A stretch of DNA of 64,000 nt, taken from NCBI GenBank assembly GCA_037953745.1, contig JBAKBP010004275.1, positions 62,001 through 126,000 of the forward strand, in the 5' to 3' direction. The position numbers and the translations under genes were made by a program. Under the pieces are notes generated by a model. It saw only the letters and a list, made by a program, of their open reading frames with translations, was not told where the DNA came from and searched no databases. How positions within the stretch are numbered: position 1 is the first letter of the stretch; the number at the start of each line of letters is the position of its first letter. Below are positions 21,686 through 32,176 of this stretch, in pieces. Source of the stretch: Lithodes maja (lineage: Eukaryota > Arthropoda > Malacostraca > Decapoda > Lithodidae).

Positions 21686-21693
21686 TATATAAA
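21686..21693 (+). promoter_or_regulatory. TATA box of the Harbinger transposase gene
   Basis: TATATAAA in the context CAACCCTATATAAAGGTCGG, 55 bp upstream of the transposase ATG (21748). A start about 30 bp downstream would fall near CACACAGTCTAC (21714-21725), giving a short 5' leader. Confidence 0.7.
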
Positions 21694-21747
21694 GGTCGGG
21701 GGCCGTAGACCCCCACACAGTCTACCACCAAGCCTTGCATCTGCACC

Positions 21748-23067
21748 ATGCAGCCCGGCACTGCCCTACTCGAACACCTGCCGCCCTACCTGACAACCGA
21801 CGACTACTACCAAGACCTACTGCACCGCAACCAGTTGCTGATTACCAACCTGAGAGTCCAGCTCTACACTGCCGTGATTTTGAGGAGGACTCGGGTTAGG
21901 AACAAGAATAGGAAACGCAAAGCCAAGGCACGTAGTTGTTTTGTGAGGGAATGGATAGCAGAAAGAGAAAAGTATGGCCACTATCACCAACTGCTCAAGA
22001 CCCTACAAGCAACGGACGTCACCACCTACAAGTATTACCTGCGGATGGACGAGGAACTCTACACTGAGATTCTGGGACGGCTGACACCACGCATCCAAAA
22101 GCAGGATACTAATTTTAGGAAGGCCCTGGAGCCAGGCCTACGTCTGGCCATCACACTCCGCTTCCTGGCCACAGGTGAGGCCTACAAAAGCATGGCCCTC
22201 AACTTCCGAGTGGGTCCAAACACAATTTCCAAGGTTGTACGAGAGACATGCGAGGCCATCGTACAGGAATACTTGGAGGAGGTGATCGTGTGCCCGACGA
22301 CACCGCAGGGGTGGAAGGACATAGCCAAGGGATTCGCCGACACATGGAATTTCCACCACACCGTAGGAGCGATCGACGGTAAGCACATCGCAATGCAACC
22401 CCCTGCCAACTGTGGATCCTACTACTACAACTACAAAGGGTACCACTCCATCGTTCTCCTTGCACTGGTTGACTCCAAGGGAAAGTTCACCTACGTAGAT
22501 GTGGGAGCAAACGGGTCAGCCGCGGATGCCGGCATTTTTCAGGTGACCGACCTCCGGCAGGCGCTAGAAAACAACGCAGCAGGATTGCCAGGCCGGGAGC
22601 CACTGCCTGGGGATGACGAGCCAGTGCCCTACTTCATTGTGGGCGACGACGCCTTCCCTATGAGAGAGTGGCTCCAGAAACCACACCCCCACCGAGGACT
22701 ACAAAAGAAACAACGCGCCTTCACTTACCGTCTGTCGAGGGCCAGGAGGGTGGTCGAGAACGCCTTCGGGATGCTGGCCAACCGCTTCCGGTGCCTGCTG
22801 ACGACTCTCAACCTACAGGCAAGCACTGTTGAAAAGGTGGTTCTCGCAAGCTGCATCCTCCACAACATCCTCATCGACAGACGGCCAGGCATGAACAGCC
22901 TACCTGAGCATCACGCCCGTGTACGGCCTGGAGACTGGACAAGGGACCCCTTGGACGGACTGCAGCCACGTCAGCGGCAAGCTGGACCCGGACCTGCCAA
23001 AATAGTGAGGGACTACCTCACAGACTACTACAGCTTCCCACGGAACTTGCTGCCCTGGCAACGGTGA
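21748..23067 (+). CDS. PIF/Harbinger transposase (439 aa, intact)
   Basis: A complete frame with the Harbinger/DDE_Tnp_4 layout. An N-terminal basic region (RRTRVRNKNRKRK, about 46-58); a helix-turn-helix-like segment LRFLATGEAYKSMALNFRVG (137-156); first catalytic aspartate in GAIDGKHIAMQPP (D210); second in YFIVGDDAFPMREWL (D300 or D301); glutamate in RRVVENAFGMLANRFRCL (E337); then the conserved ILHNILIDRR near the end. All three acidic residues are present and there is no stop or frameshift, so the catalytic protein could still work. It has no introns and a good TATA box upstream. The element is now 22 kb because of the nested insertions, and its second gene is broken, so autonomous movement is unlikely, but it could act on related short elements. 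Confidence 0.95.
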   Translation: MQPGTALLEHLPPYLTTDDYYQDLLHRNQLLITNLRVQLYTAVILRRTRVRNKNRKRKAKARSCFVREWIAEREKYGHYHQLLKTLQATDVTTYKYYLRMDEELYTEILGRLTPRIQKQDTNFRKALEPGLRLAITLRFLATGEAYKSMALNFRVGPNTISKVVRETCEAIVQEYLEEVIVCPTTPQGWKDIAKGFADTWNFHHTVGAIDGKHIAMQPPANCGSYYYNYKGYHSIVLLALVDSKGKFTYVDVGANGSAADAGIFQVTDLRQALENNAAGLPGREPLPGDDEPVPYFIVGDDAFPMREWLQKPHPHRGLQKKQRAFTYRLSRARRVVENAFGMLANRFRCLLTTLNLQASTVEKVVLASCILHNILIDRRPGMNSLPEHHARVRPGDWTRDPLDGLQPRQRQAGPGPAKIVRDYLTDYYSFPRNLLPWQR

Positions 23068-23096
23068 ATGGTAAGTAGAAATGGTTCCCAATTCAT

Positions 23097-23100
<4 letters not shown>

Positions 23101-23157
<57 letters not shown>
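23101..23157. repeat. (TA)n microsatellite
   Basis: Nearly perfect TA dinucleotides for about 57 bp, 34 bp after the transposase stop codon, inside the Harbinger element. Confidence 0.95.
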
Positions 23158-23159
<2 letters not shown>

Positions 23160-23422
23160 ATACATAAATCAGGTATTAGAGGCGTTTTACTATAACTGAA
23201 CATTATACACACATTGTATCTATTAATGCAATTACCAATGGCATTTAATAAGTAAAGATAATAGTGTATACTTCATGATTAATACAACCTGATTTATGTA
23301 TACTTATTATTTTATAAAATATAGCACAGGTGACACATGGCCATGTAAACGTTAACATATATTTCATATTTGTTCTATAGATTTCTATCTCTGTTACATT
23401 TATCTCTTATATTTCCTTTTCC

Positions 23423-23760
23423 CTCTCAACATAGGTTTCATATTGGTTCTAAATATTTATATTTCCTTTATAGTTTTCTATAACATTTGCTTTGCCCTCA
23501 ACATGTTTAATATTTGTGCCATATATTGCTATCTCTTATATTTCTCTTATATTAATGTTTTTCCTCTCAACATGTGTTTCATATTTGTTCTAAATATTTC
23601 TATCGCCTTTATATTTGTCTTTAACATTTGCTTTGCCCTCAACATGTTTCATATTTTTTCCATATATTTCCATCTCTCTCATATTTTATATTTTATTTTC
23701 ACTCTCAACATGGTTGATAATTCTTCTATAGATTTCTACAAATTTCTATTTCTTTTCAAT
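23423..23760 (+). repeat. Diverged tandem repeat, unit about 140 bp
   Basis: CTCTCAACAT recurs at 23423, 23564 and 23702. Units share TTTCATATTKGTTCTAAATA, AACATTTGCTTTGCCCTCAAC and CCATATATT. Within each unit CAACATG plus a T-rich run occurs twice, so the true period may be about 70 bp. It is non-coding Harbinger internal DNA. The rest of 23158-24171 is AT-rich with nothing else recognised. Confidence 0.7.
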
Positions 23761-24171
23761 TTGATTTTGCAACTCTAACATTTTCCTATTTGTTCTAGGA
23801 ATATGTAACAAACTTATATTTTTGCTAATTTATTTATTTTCCCTGACATGTATTTATATTCATTATTATTATTTTATTTATCATTATATATCATTACTTT
23901 ATTTCATTCCTTCTGTCCTTGGCTTGTTCTATTTTTGTTGCACGAGATATTATGGTAGGATTGTTTGGTACTAACATTTCTATAAATATTTAGGTAATTG
24001 AAGTCATATATGTTAAGAGTTATCTTAGCGTTTACATGAATTAAACTTACATTAGGTCAAGGATATGGCAAACAACATATTACATTTTTTTTTTATTATA
24101 AAAGTAAAACAAAAAACAGATACGAAAATAGAGATATATAGGGAAAATAGAGATAGGGGGGAAAAGAGCAA

Positions 24172-24669
24172 CTAATAAGTGAAGTCCCTCAGCGGCCCAG
24201 AGACGGCATTTTCCAGGTAGCGGTCCAAGTTGGCAATGTCCGACAGCCTAGGGGTCACTGCTCGGGGTGGCTCGACGGGTGTGGCATCAGGACGGCCATA
24301 GGTGGGGGCCCGTGTCCTCCAGCCACTAGGGGTACCGGGTGCGCTAGGCAGCTTGTAGTGGGAAGGTCCTGGAAGTGGCCTGGGCTCGTATGGCTGGGGA
24401 AGAGCTGGCTGGGGTTGTAGCGGGTGGTTTGGCTCATTAATGACCACCCTGGGGATTGAGCCTGTCCCCAGGGCATAGTTATTCATCCCTGTCACCAACC
24501 TGAGCCCCTCGAACATGTAATGCTCGACATGGCGGCGCTCCACAGCCTTGAACGAAGCTGTCAGGAGTTGATGAAAGAGGCGGACCTCTGTCATGAGCGG
24601 TGATTCTTCCAGGTGTGTCCCCCTCCAAGCGGCGTTGATGTTGAGCTGCCGGGATTCTGCCTCACGCAG
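24172..24669 (-). CDS. Harbinger second gene, last exon
   Basis: A minus-strand exon converging on the transposase gene. It begins after a splice acceptor (pyrimidine-poor tttaacacacag, then CTGCGTGAG) and encodes LREAESRQLNINAAWRGTHL, a Pro-rich middle (PNHPLQPQPALPQPYEPRPL) and ends GPLRDFTY. The second gene of PIF/Harbinger elements normally encodes a Myb/SANT or MADF DNA-binding partner of the transposase; this exon corresponds to its C-terminal, non-DNA-binding part. The preceding intron would be 24670-25060 with donor AAG|GTAAAT. The reading phase across the splice is 0. The upstream exon now lies more than 17 kb away at 42525-42680, because element A inserted at the exon/intron boundary, so the gene is broken. 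Confidence 0.65.
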   Translation of the reverse strand: MREAESRQLNINAAWRGTHLEESPLMTEVRLFHQLLTASFKAVERRHVEHYMFEGLRLVTGMNNYALGTGSIPRVVINEPNHPLQPQPALPQPYEPRPLPGPSHYKLPSAPGTPSGWRTRAPTYGRPDATPVEPPRAVTPRLSDIANLDRYLENAVSGPLRDFTY

Positions 24670-25064
24670 CTGTGTGTTAAATATATTGTGTTTAAAGGTT
24701 TGCAAATAAAACGATGTAATACCATAATAAATTCAGTCAACACTGTGTGTCAGTGTATGCAACATGGTAAATGGTAATAGGGGGTTGGGGGAGATGGGAG
24801 ACCTCAGCAGCGCCATAGAAATATAGTGGTGACCTTTGAACTAGCCAAGGAATGTCACACCTGCACTCCATGGGAAAGGGTACATCGAGTTACAAATGTA
24901 TTGTAAAGAATATTTCGGATATATGCTTAAATTTTACTCTAGTAAATTAATAAAAGTGGATGTAATCTGGTGGGGTAAAAGTAAATGTATTTCTTATAAA
25001 TACTACTCAAGTGAAAGGTGCTGGGCAATTATAAATGAGTGTAACAATATGTATATTTACCTTA

Positions 25065-26910
25065 TGTGACGCATGCCGAGTATGAGCATGCTGTACAGAA
25101 CGCTCAGTCAGGCCCCACTCTCGCTAGGATCGTCAGGGCAGGAACTTTGGCTGTAGTCTGTGTAGAGTTTCCTAACTCAGTTTATGTGAACCGTTGTACT
25201 ATAAGTATTATAATTATGTATTTTGTTTTCTTCTAAGTCAACGAGTTCTATTTTATATCATTAGATATAAGTATTGTGTGTGGGACTTATACATAATGAT
25301 GAGAGAGAGAGTTATGTAACGACGGCCAGTGAGCGCGCCACGAGGTGTGTAGGCCTCACTCCCTCCTCCTTCCTCCCTCCTCCCTCATCAAGCGCGTGGG
25401 AAATCCTTTGTCGATCCCAGATTGAGAGAGAATATGACGTCATGATTGCCAGTGGGCGGTCCTTAAGTAGTTTGCGATATGCCGCTAGAGGGCCGAGTAT
25501 AAAAAGGAGAGGTCCTCGCCACAATTCTTTAGAACTCATCAGGCAGAGCGACTTCTCATATCCCTTGCAACTATCCATATTCTTCCGACTGATGTGAACT
25601 TTCTCTACTCTCTGAACAGCCTATCTTCTTCTCTTCTCGTCCCTTTTTAACCAATGACCCCTTTGGTGCAGATTTAGTCAGCCAAAGTATTATCGCTTGA
25701 GTTCTCACGAGATAAGTGCCTGTTAGATAGCCTATTTTTGGAAGGGTTAACTAGAATAGGATTGATTGATGTTTGTTGCACTCGTATATGCATTTCCCTG
25801 TGTGCGATTATTCATGTTCCTGTTTTCTGCTGGTTTAGGCAATGCTAGACTGGGATAGGGTTTCTGAGTTGTGATTTCCTATGAGTACTAGGTTGCGGTT
25901 GAACCAGTACAATTGCAACGGAGACGTGGAACGCCTAGGTGGTCTTTCTGACTGTGTACCGTGGGAGTTTAGCACTGTGTTGCGAGTGAGGGCTTTTGCC
26001 TCTGCCACCCAACACTGTGCTATCTCATTTGCTTGACTTTGAGAGGATCGCCAGGAGAGAACCAGATACTAGTGATCTGGATCTCTCAAGAGAGCATCCC
26101 GTCAATTAACGTAATTTGGCCGCACAGTCTTAAGGACCTCGCTAGGCTACGAGCCGCTTGCTCAGCCATTGTTTCCTAACCTTAGATATCCCAGCTAGAC
26201 TTTGCTCGACCAGCAGATCCAGCATAGTATTGAAGCTTCTCCTTATGTATATTATTGTTTATGCACTATTGATTTCATGTGTGGCACGCTTAGCTACTTC
26301 AGAGATTAGTGGCCCACGAGCACAATCTTAGTAGGCTATTGCCAGTGCATTGTCGGAGTACTTCTTCTTAATGTTTGCCATATCCTATTGCTTATTCTTA
26401 TAATTCTTCTTATGTCAATTTAAAGCCTTTAATTACCAGTGAGTTATTCATTAAATTGCTGTTCAAAATCCGATACTTACTTCTTATGAGTATTCGAGAA
26501 GCATCTAACTTATCAGAAGATTCCTTGCTTGATGCTCGAGGACTATTGTTTAACGTAACGTAATAGTGCCGATCCGAAGTAGAGGGTGGAGGACTTCTTA
26601 AGTTCTTAGTTCAAGGGTGGATTACTTCGGCTTCGGCCAACACTATTCTTTAGTGTTGTAGTACTTTCTTCTTTGTTTGATTGTTGACCAGACTAGATAA
26701 CTCCCGTCTTGTTATTAGTCTGTTGTGTGAAACGCTAGTACCGAGTTCTTGTATACCCCGTTATAGCAGATAGAACTCTGGAGGGTAGTGGCGTTTTTTT
26801 GTTCGGCTGGCAGTACTCTGGGGTTGGGATCGTGTGTTTCCGTTGTGGCAGCGAGCCATACTCGAGTCCTGTGTAAGAGCCCTAGTGTACCCGAGTGCCC
26901 GGTCGTAACA
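25065..26910 (+). repeat. 5' LTR of element A
   Basis: Starts TGTGACGCATGCCGAG and ends GCCCGGTCGTAACA. Contains the promoter (TATA at 25498). Short open frames repeated in both LTRs (25274-25597 and 31627-31950) are copies of LTR sequence and not genes. Confidence 0.93.
25498..25505 (+). promoter_or_regulatory. LTR promoter TATA box, element A
   Basis: TATAAAAA in GCCGAGTATAAAAAGGAGAG. Transcription would start roughly 30-40 bp downstream, around CTCATCAGGCAG (25536-25546). The same box is at about 31851-31858 in the 3' LTR. It lies about 430 bp into an 1846-bp LTR, so U3 would be short and R plus U5 unusually long. Confidence 0.65.
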
Positions 26911-26912
26911 AA

Positions 26913-26924
26913 TGGCGACCTTGC
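26913..26924 (+). other. Primer-binding site of element A
   Basis: TGGCGACCTTGC, two bases after the LTR end. TGG pairs with the CCA tail of a tRNA primer. The same 12-mer is used by element B (33998-34009). I did not assign the tRNA. Confidence 0.8.
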
Positions 26925-27124
26925 TTAGGATTTTGTGAACAGTATAATTTTTTTGCAGAGTTGTACAACATTTGTTTGTTCGTACTTTAGCGTACATATT
27001 GAAGAATATTTTTTTTTGTAAGGCAATTAGGAGAGCATTTAAGAGACTCCAGTTAATTTAGTAATTAGTGCTTACATAAGGGAGTTTAACACTTTTGTCT
27101 CGAGAATTTTTTGTGAACTTCAGT

Positions 27125-30100
27125 ATGTCGTGCCCTAGTACTGACGAGGAGCGAGAGATGCCATTTGAGGAGGTGCCGTTAGTAACTAGTGAGGAGGATG
27201 CTAGAGTTTTTTGTGAGTAAGCGGTACCACGTGACGGAGGAGAGGCTGACTGGGGTGAATGTTTATGGCTTGCACCTGATAGCCAAGGTTTTGGGCAGAT
27301 CCAATGTAGTAGGGATGTCCAAGGGGGAGCTAATTTCCTGGGTGTTGCGTGGGCGACATGGGGTTTCGGAGGAGAGGGCGTTTGGGGGGGTTCCTCCCCA
27401 GATCCCCTCTCACTCGACTCCCACAGTGCCGTCCACTCAGTTGCCGGAGGTTAGCACTCTCCCACAGAGGGATGAGAATTGGAAGATTGGAGTGCCCTCG
27501 GGCGGTGCGTATGGTGGTTCCCCAGTTCTTGCCCCCCCTCCTTCAGTAGTGGCAACTCCCTCTTCCTGCCTGTCTCCAGATATGATATTTAAACTTGAGC
27601 TTGCTAAGATTGAGAATGAATCTAGGAAGCAGGAGAATGAGGCTAGGAAGCATGAGATTGAGGCTGAGACCAGGAGGCATGAGATTGAGGTTAGGAGGCA
27701 AGAGAATGAGACTAGGAGGCACGAGGCTGAGCTTAGATACGACTCAGAGAAATATTGTGCTCAAATAGATTTAGATAAGACTCGTGCAGAGTCGACAGGG
27801 ACTCGGATGGGCCGTGAGGGCCAAGTAAGAGAACAGTCCTTGTCCCACTTAGTCAAGTTGGTGCCGGCATTTAGTGAAACTGAAGTCACAGAATTTTTTA
27901 ATCGTTTTGAGAAGAAGTGTAGGGAGCATAATTGGCCTGAAGAGAAGTGGGCAGCTCTAGTCTCCTCAAGACTTACGGGTAAGGGTCTGAAGGCTTATGA
28001 TGCACTGCCTTTAGAGTCTTGCATTGACTACCCAGTATTGAAGAGAGCTGTCCTACGGGAATACGAGTTGCAACCAGAAACATATCGATTGAAGTTTCGG
28101 GGTGTTACAAAGACTAGGGAGGCGACCTTTCTTGAACATGCCCGGGACTTAAAAGATGCACTTACAAACTGGACACGTTCTGAGAAAGCTGAGACGGCCG
28201 AACAGTTGACTGAGCTGTTTCTGCTCGAGCAGTTTTATAAGTGTACAGGTGCAGAAATGACTTTAACTATAAAAGAAAAGAACCCTAAAACTCTACAGGA
28301 GGCAGCTGAGATGGCTGACCTCCGGCTATCACTAATTCGTGGGTGCGGGTCTGCCCAGCGTAGTGAGGCAGGTAACAAGGGGCGTGATGCCCCACCCCCC
28401 CGAGTTAGTGATATACCTTATGCAAACAAGTACAAGAGCTATGATACCAAGACTGACCACAAGACTAGCACCGTCCCATTTAAGAAGGGGCCGGGCCCTT
28501 CCCAGTACCAAGGGAAGCCCAGAGGGGAGTTGGAGTGTTATCATTGTCATGAAAAGGGGCACTTTGCAAGAGTCTGTCCTAGCAAACCACCTACAGCAGC
28601 TGTGTCTTTGGCCTGCAACATTGGTGTGTCTCCGAAGTTTTCTGAGTTTGCCCGGGGCAGTTCGTCAGAGGCTGAGGCACAGCCAATGCAGAAGCACCTG
28701 GGAGGCTCGAACCCTGCTCAGGATGTTTTTTGCGACCATAGAGGACGGGGTTGCGTGATGTGGGCGGGGCGCAAGCATGGAGTAGAGGTCTTGCGTGATA
28801 CAGGTGCTTCCCAGACTTTGATGAATAACTTGACTGGCTACCCTATAAATGCGGCTCGGGTGGTAGTGGTGCAGGGTATTAATGCAACTCGGTCATACCC
28901 GCTGGTGCGGTTGGAGTTGGAGGTGGATGGTGTGGCACGTGAATTGGATGTTGGGATTGTGGAGAAACTGCCAGTGGAGGGCGTCGACCTTCTTCTCGGC
29001 AACGACTTTGCAATGCCCGCTTCTGAGGTTCTACCCTTAGTCGTTGCCGAGAGGCCGGCCGACGTGAGTAGGGAAGAGCGAGAGTGTGTCGAGCGGTGCC
29101 AGGCACAACCCATGGCGTGTGCTGTCACCCGAGCTCGAGCAGCTACAGTGTCACAGCCTAGTCCTCCGTCTTCAGACCAGCAGAGGAACGATCAACAGGA
29201 GGAGGCTAAAGCTGGAGTTGGTTTTGAGAGTTTTGACTCGGCGGCTCTCCTGGGTGATTCAGTGTTGGCACCTATGTTGGAGTCTGGAGAGGCCCCAGGA
29301 CCTGTCACAGCTGGTGGGGAGGTGGGGCCGGGGGAGACTCCGAGGCAGCAACGTTACACACGGAGAGAAAAAAGGGTTGCTCAGTTTGATATTGGGGAAG
29401 GACTTGGGTTGCTTCGGAAGCATCTAGACAGGTTGGCTCCCTCAGATATTTGTAAACTGCAGTTGGAGGATCCGGAAGTTCAGAAGTGTGGTAATGGTGC
29501 TGTCGAGATTAAACACGAGGACGGGGAAGCATGTCATGTGAACCTGTTGGAGGAGTTTGTGAGGCAACCACCTGAGCAGCCTACTGTCCCTGCGTTGGTC
29601 TGCCGCGGCCAAGGTGGAGAAGGAGAGGGGGGCAGTAGGGCACAGGTGGAGGAGAGTAGGGATTGTCATGTCTCGGCGAAGCAGTGGGCGGGGGACACGA
29701 GTCTGGTGGCTGTGGAAGCGCTAGAGCACCTGCCTGAGCAGCAGTGTGCAGCACTCCAGCACCAGCTCGGTTCATACCCCACTGGTCGTGCCGAGCCCCT
29801 GAGTCTCACAACTCGGACGGTGCGAGATGTTCCGCGGGCAGGTCACGTGAATGTTAAAAGACCGTTAGCCTCGTTGTTTCGGTGGTTCAAGGTGGGCGAC
29901 GAGGCTTTGGCATGGTTGCCAGGTCAGGGTCGACCCATGGCTGCCAAGGGTGGTGGTCAAAAGGAGGACATTGAGCAGATTGGTAAGGTCGGCTGTGGTA
30001 TCGCAGTGCCCGGTCGTCGCATAGCCTCCCAATGCTGCTCTAGTCTAATGCAACAGCCCTACCATAGACCGACTGCATCTGGCCATGTCGCTGAAAGCGG

Positions 30101-30929
30101 TGATGCTGCGCAGGCAGATGTCGTCACAAGGAATGCGGGGGTGCGCATGTACGGTATCGGCGGGGAAACCTTAGCAATAATGAACTATGGGAGTGACTGC
30201 ACAGGTGGTACTGATTGTCCCTCTCATGACCTGGCTGTTCTAGGGACGAAGGTGGAGAAGGAGGGAGACTACAGGTTAGAAGCTGCGGTCTCGGCTGGGT
30301 TGTGGGAGGGCACTAGGCATGTTGTTTGTGGAGACAGTGCAAGGCAGTTATTTACTAGGCTATGGCAGTACTTTCGCATGTTTGTTGCTTCTCCAGGCCT
30401 GATGTACGGGGTAGAATCCTACATGCAGGCTGGAGATAGTGCAAGGCTCAGTTTAATTCCCTACCGTATAAATCCTGCTCGACAGCCTGTGGTGCAAGCA
30501 GAGCTGGATTACGTGTGGACGAAGGGTCTGAGGGATAAGGAATGTCGTGAGTGGTCGTTGCTTGTAACTTTGTCCGAGCGTGCTGGAGAGGTGTGTGGTT
30601 TTGTTGTGGACGAAAGTACCTGCCAGTGCAATGTTATGCCTGACGGACTTAAGAATGCACCAGCAACGTGTCAGAACCTGATGAATGAAAGTGAAAAGGA
30701 CAATGATGCGCTGGGGCATTTCGAGGTCTATGTTCCAGCCTATGGTCCGGTCGTTGTAGTTTACCCAGATCATCACCCTCTCAAGATCTTGGACCAGTTT
30801 CACAATCGGAATATGAGGCTGACCAGGTGGTCACTAAGGTTATTGGTATATAACCTGGACATACGCCATATTGCCGGTTGTGATAACGTGGTTGCAGATG
30901 GTCGTTCAAGGGTATATGATCCTGGGTAG
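27125..30929 (+). pseudogene. Gag-protease with collapsed pol, element A
   Basis: The native start is probably 27125 (MSCPSTDEE, matching MSNDSS of element B). That frame stops at about 27218, and the rest continues one base out of phase as a 1246-codon open frame (27189-30929). It holds a charged coiled-coil-like repeat (RKQENEARKHEIE, about 27620-27760), the gag core LVKLVPAFSETEVTEFFNRF, a zinc knuckle CYHCHEKGHFARVC (C450 of the long frame), protease DTGAS (D537) and LLLGNDFA. After DICKLQLEDPEVQKCGNGAV the integrase is missing in frame (junction near 29530), resuming at CHVNLLEEFVR. The RT is reduced to VCGFVVD...CNVMPDGLKNAPAT; YLDD and most of RNase H are gone, although TRWSLRLLVYNLDIRHIAG near the end survives. 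About 29830-30560 is scrambled sequence without recognised domains. Confidence 0.85.
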
Positions 30930-31403
30930 ATTGACACACGGGTAGCCTCCTGCTTTAGTTTGAATAGTATTTTGCGCTTGGTGCTTGTTGGCTCGCGGTT
31001 GTAGCCCAGCGTATTGGGTCGTAAAGCAGGATTGTTGAGCGTTTGGTATAGAAGAAAATAGGCTGCCCTTATAGTGCAGCCGGAAAAAACATATTAAAAT
31101 ATAAAAATCAAATAAAAACTCTTTCTTTTTGATATAGATAATTGTATAAGTTTGTCATAGCCTATAGAGTTTGAGTAGTCCACGAACTATCAAACGGCTG
31201 AGCTGCTGTAAGCTCGCTCTGGGAGCATGATATTGTGTCTTTTGCTATTGTTGGGAGGAGTTATAAAATGTGAATTTTTTTTTTTTATATAAGATGTGTT
31301 TTAGTGATAAACTCAGCGTTGTTTTAGTGCCATGCGGTCGCTGGGTGTGAGGGGTTTGATGAGGTTCTGCGTGTCAGATTTTAGCTCAGGGTTGAGCAAG
31401 TAA

Positions 31404-31417
31404 AATCTTGGGGGAGG
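31404..31417 (+). other. Polypurine tract of element A
   Basis: AATCTTGGGGGAGG directly before the 3' LTR, the plus-strand priming site. Equivalent tracts precede the LTRs of B (39604-39616), C (63923-63936) and D (2274-2287). Confidence 0.75.
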
Positions 31418-32176
31418 TGTGACGCATGCCGAGTATGAGCATGCTGTACAGAACGCTCAGTCAGGCCCCACTCTCGCTAGGATCGTCAGGGCAGGAACTT
31501 TGGCTGTAGTCTGTGTAGAGTTTCCTAACTCAGTTTATGTGAACCGTTGTACTATAAGTATTATAATTATGTATTTTGTTTTCTTCTAAGTCAACGAGTT
31601 CTATTTTATATCATTAGATATAAGTATTGTGTGTGGGACTTATACATAATGATGAGAGAGAGAGTTATGTAACGACGGCCAGTGAGCGCGCCACGAGGTG
31701 TGTAGGCCTCACTCCCTCCTCCTTCCTCCCTCCTCCCTCATCAAGCGCGTGGGAAATCCTTTGTCGATCCCAGATTGAGAGAGAATATGACGTCATGATT
31801 GCCAGTGGGCGGTCCTTAAGTAGTTTGCGATATGCCGCTAGAGGGCCGAGTATAAAAAGGAGAGGTCCTCGCCACAATTCTTTAGAACTCATCAGGCAGA
31901 GCGACTTCTCATATCCCTTGCAACTATCCATATTCTTCCGACTGATGTGAACTTTCTCTACTCTCTGAACAGCCTATCTTCTTCTCTTCTCGTCCCTTTT
32001 TAACCAATGACCCCTTTGGTGCAGATTTAGTCAGCCAAAGTATTATCGCTTGAGTTCTCACGAGATAAGTGCCTGTTAGATAGCCTATTTTTGGAAGGGT
32101 TAACTAGAATAGGATTGATTGATGTTTGTTGCACTCGTATATGCATTTCCCTGTGTGCGATTATTCATGTTCCTGT
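31418..32176 (+). repeat. 3' LTR of element A, first part
   Basis: Identical by eye to 25065-25823. Ends in CTGT, which is the left target-site duplication of element B (32173-32176). Confidence 0.93.

Noticed and set aside
21748..23067. Domesticated host HARBI1-like gene
   Set aside because: Flanking TIRs, convergent second gene and near-TWA flanks show it is still part of a transposon.
24172..24705. Treating 24172-24705 as a complete independent gene
   Set aside because: The first 36 bp sit in an intron-like stretch. A splice acceptor at 24670 with phase continuity to 42525 explains it as an exon of Harbinger's second gene.
25274..25597. 107-codon frame repeated at 31627
   Set aside because: Exact duplication reflects LTR identity and it spans the LTR promoter. 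Not a gene.
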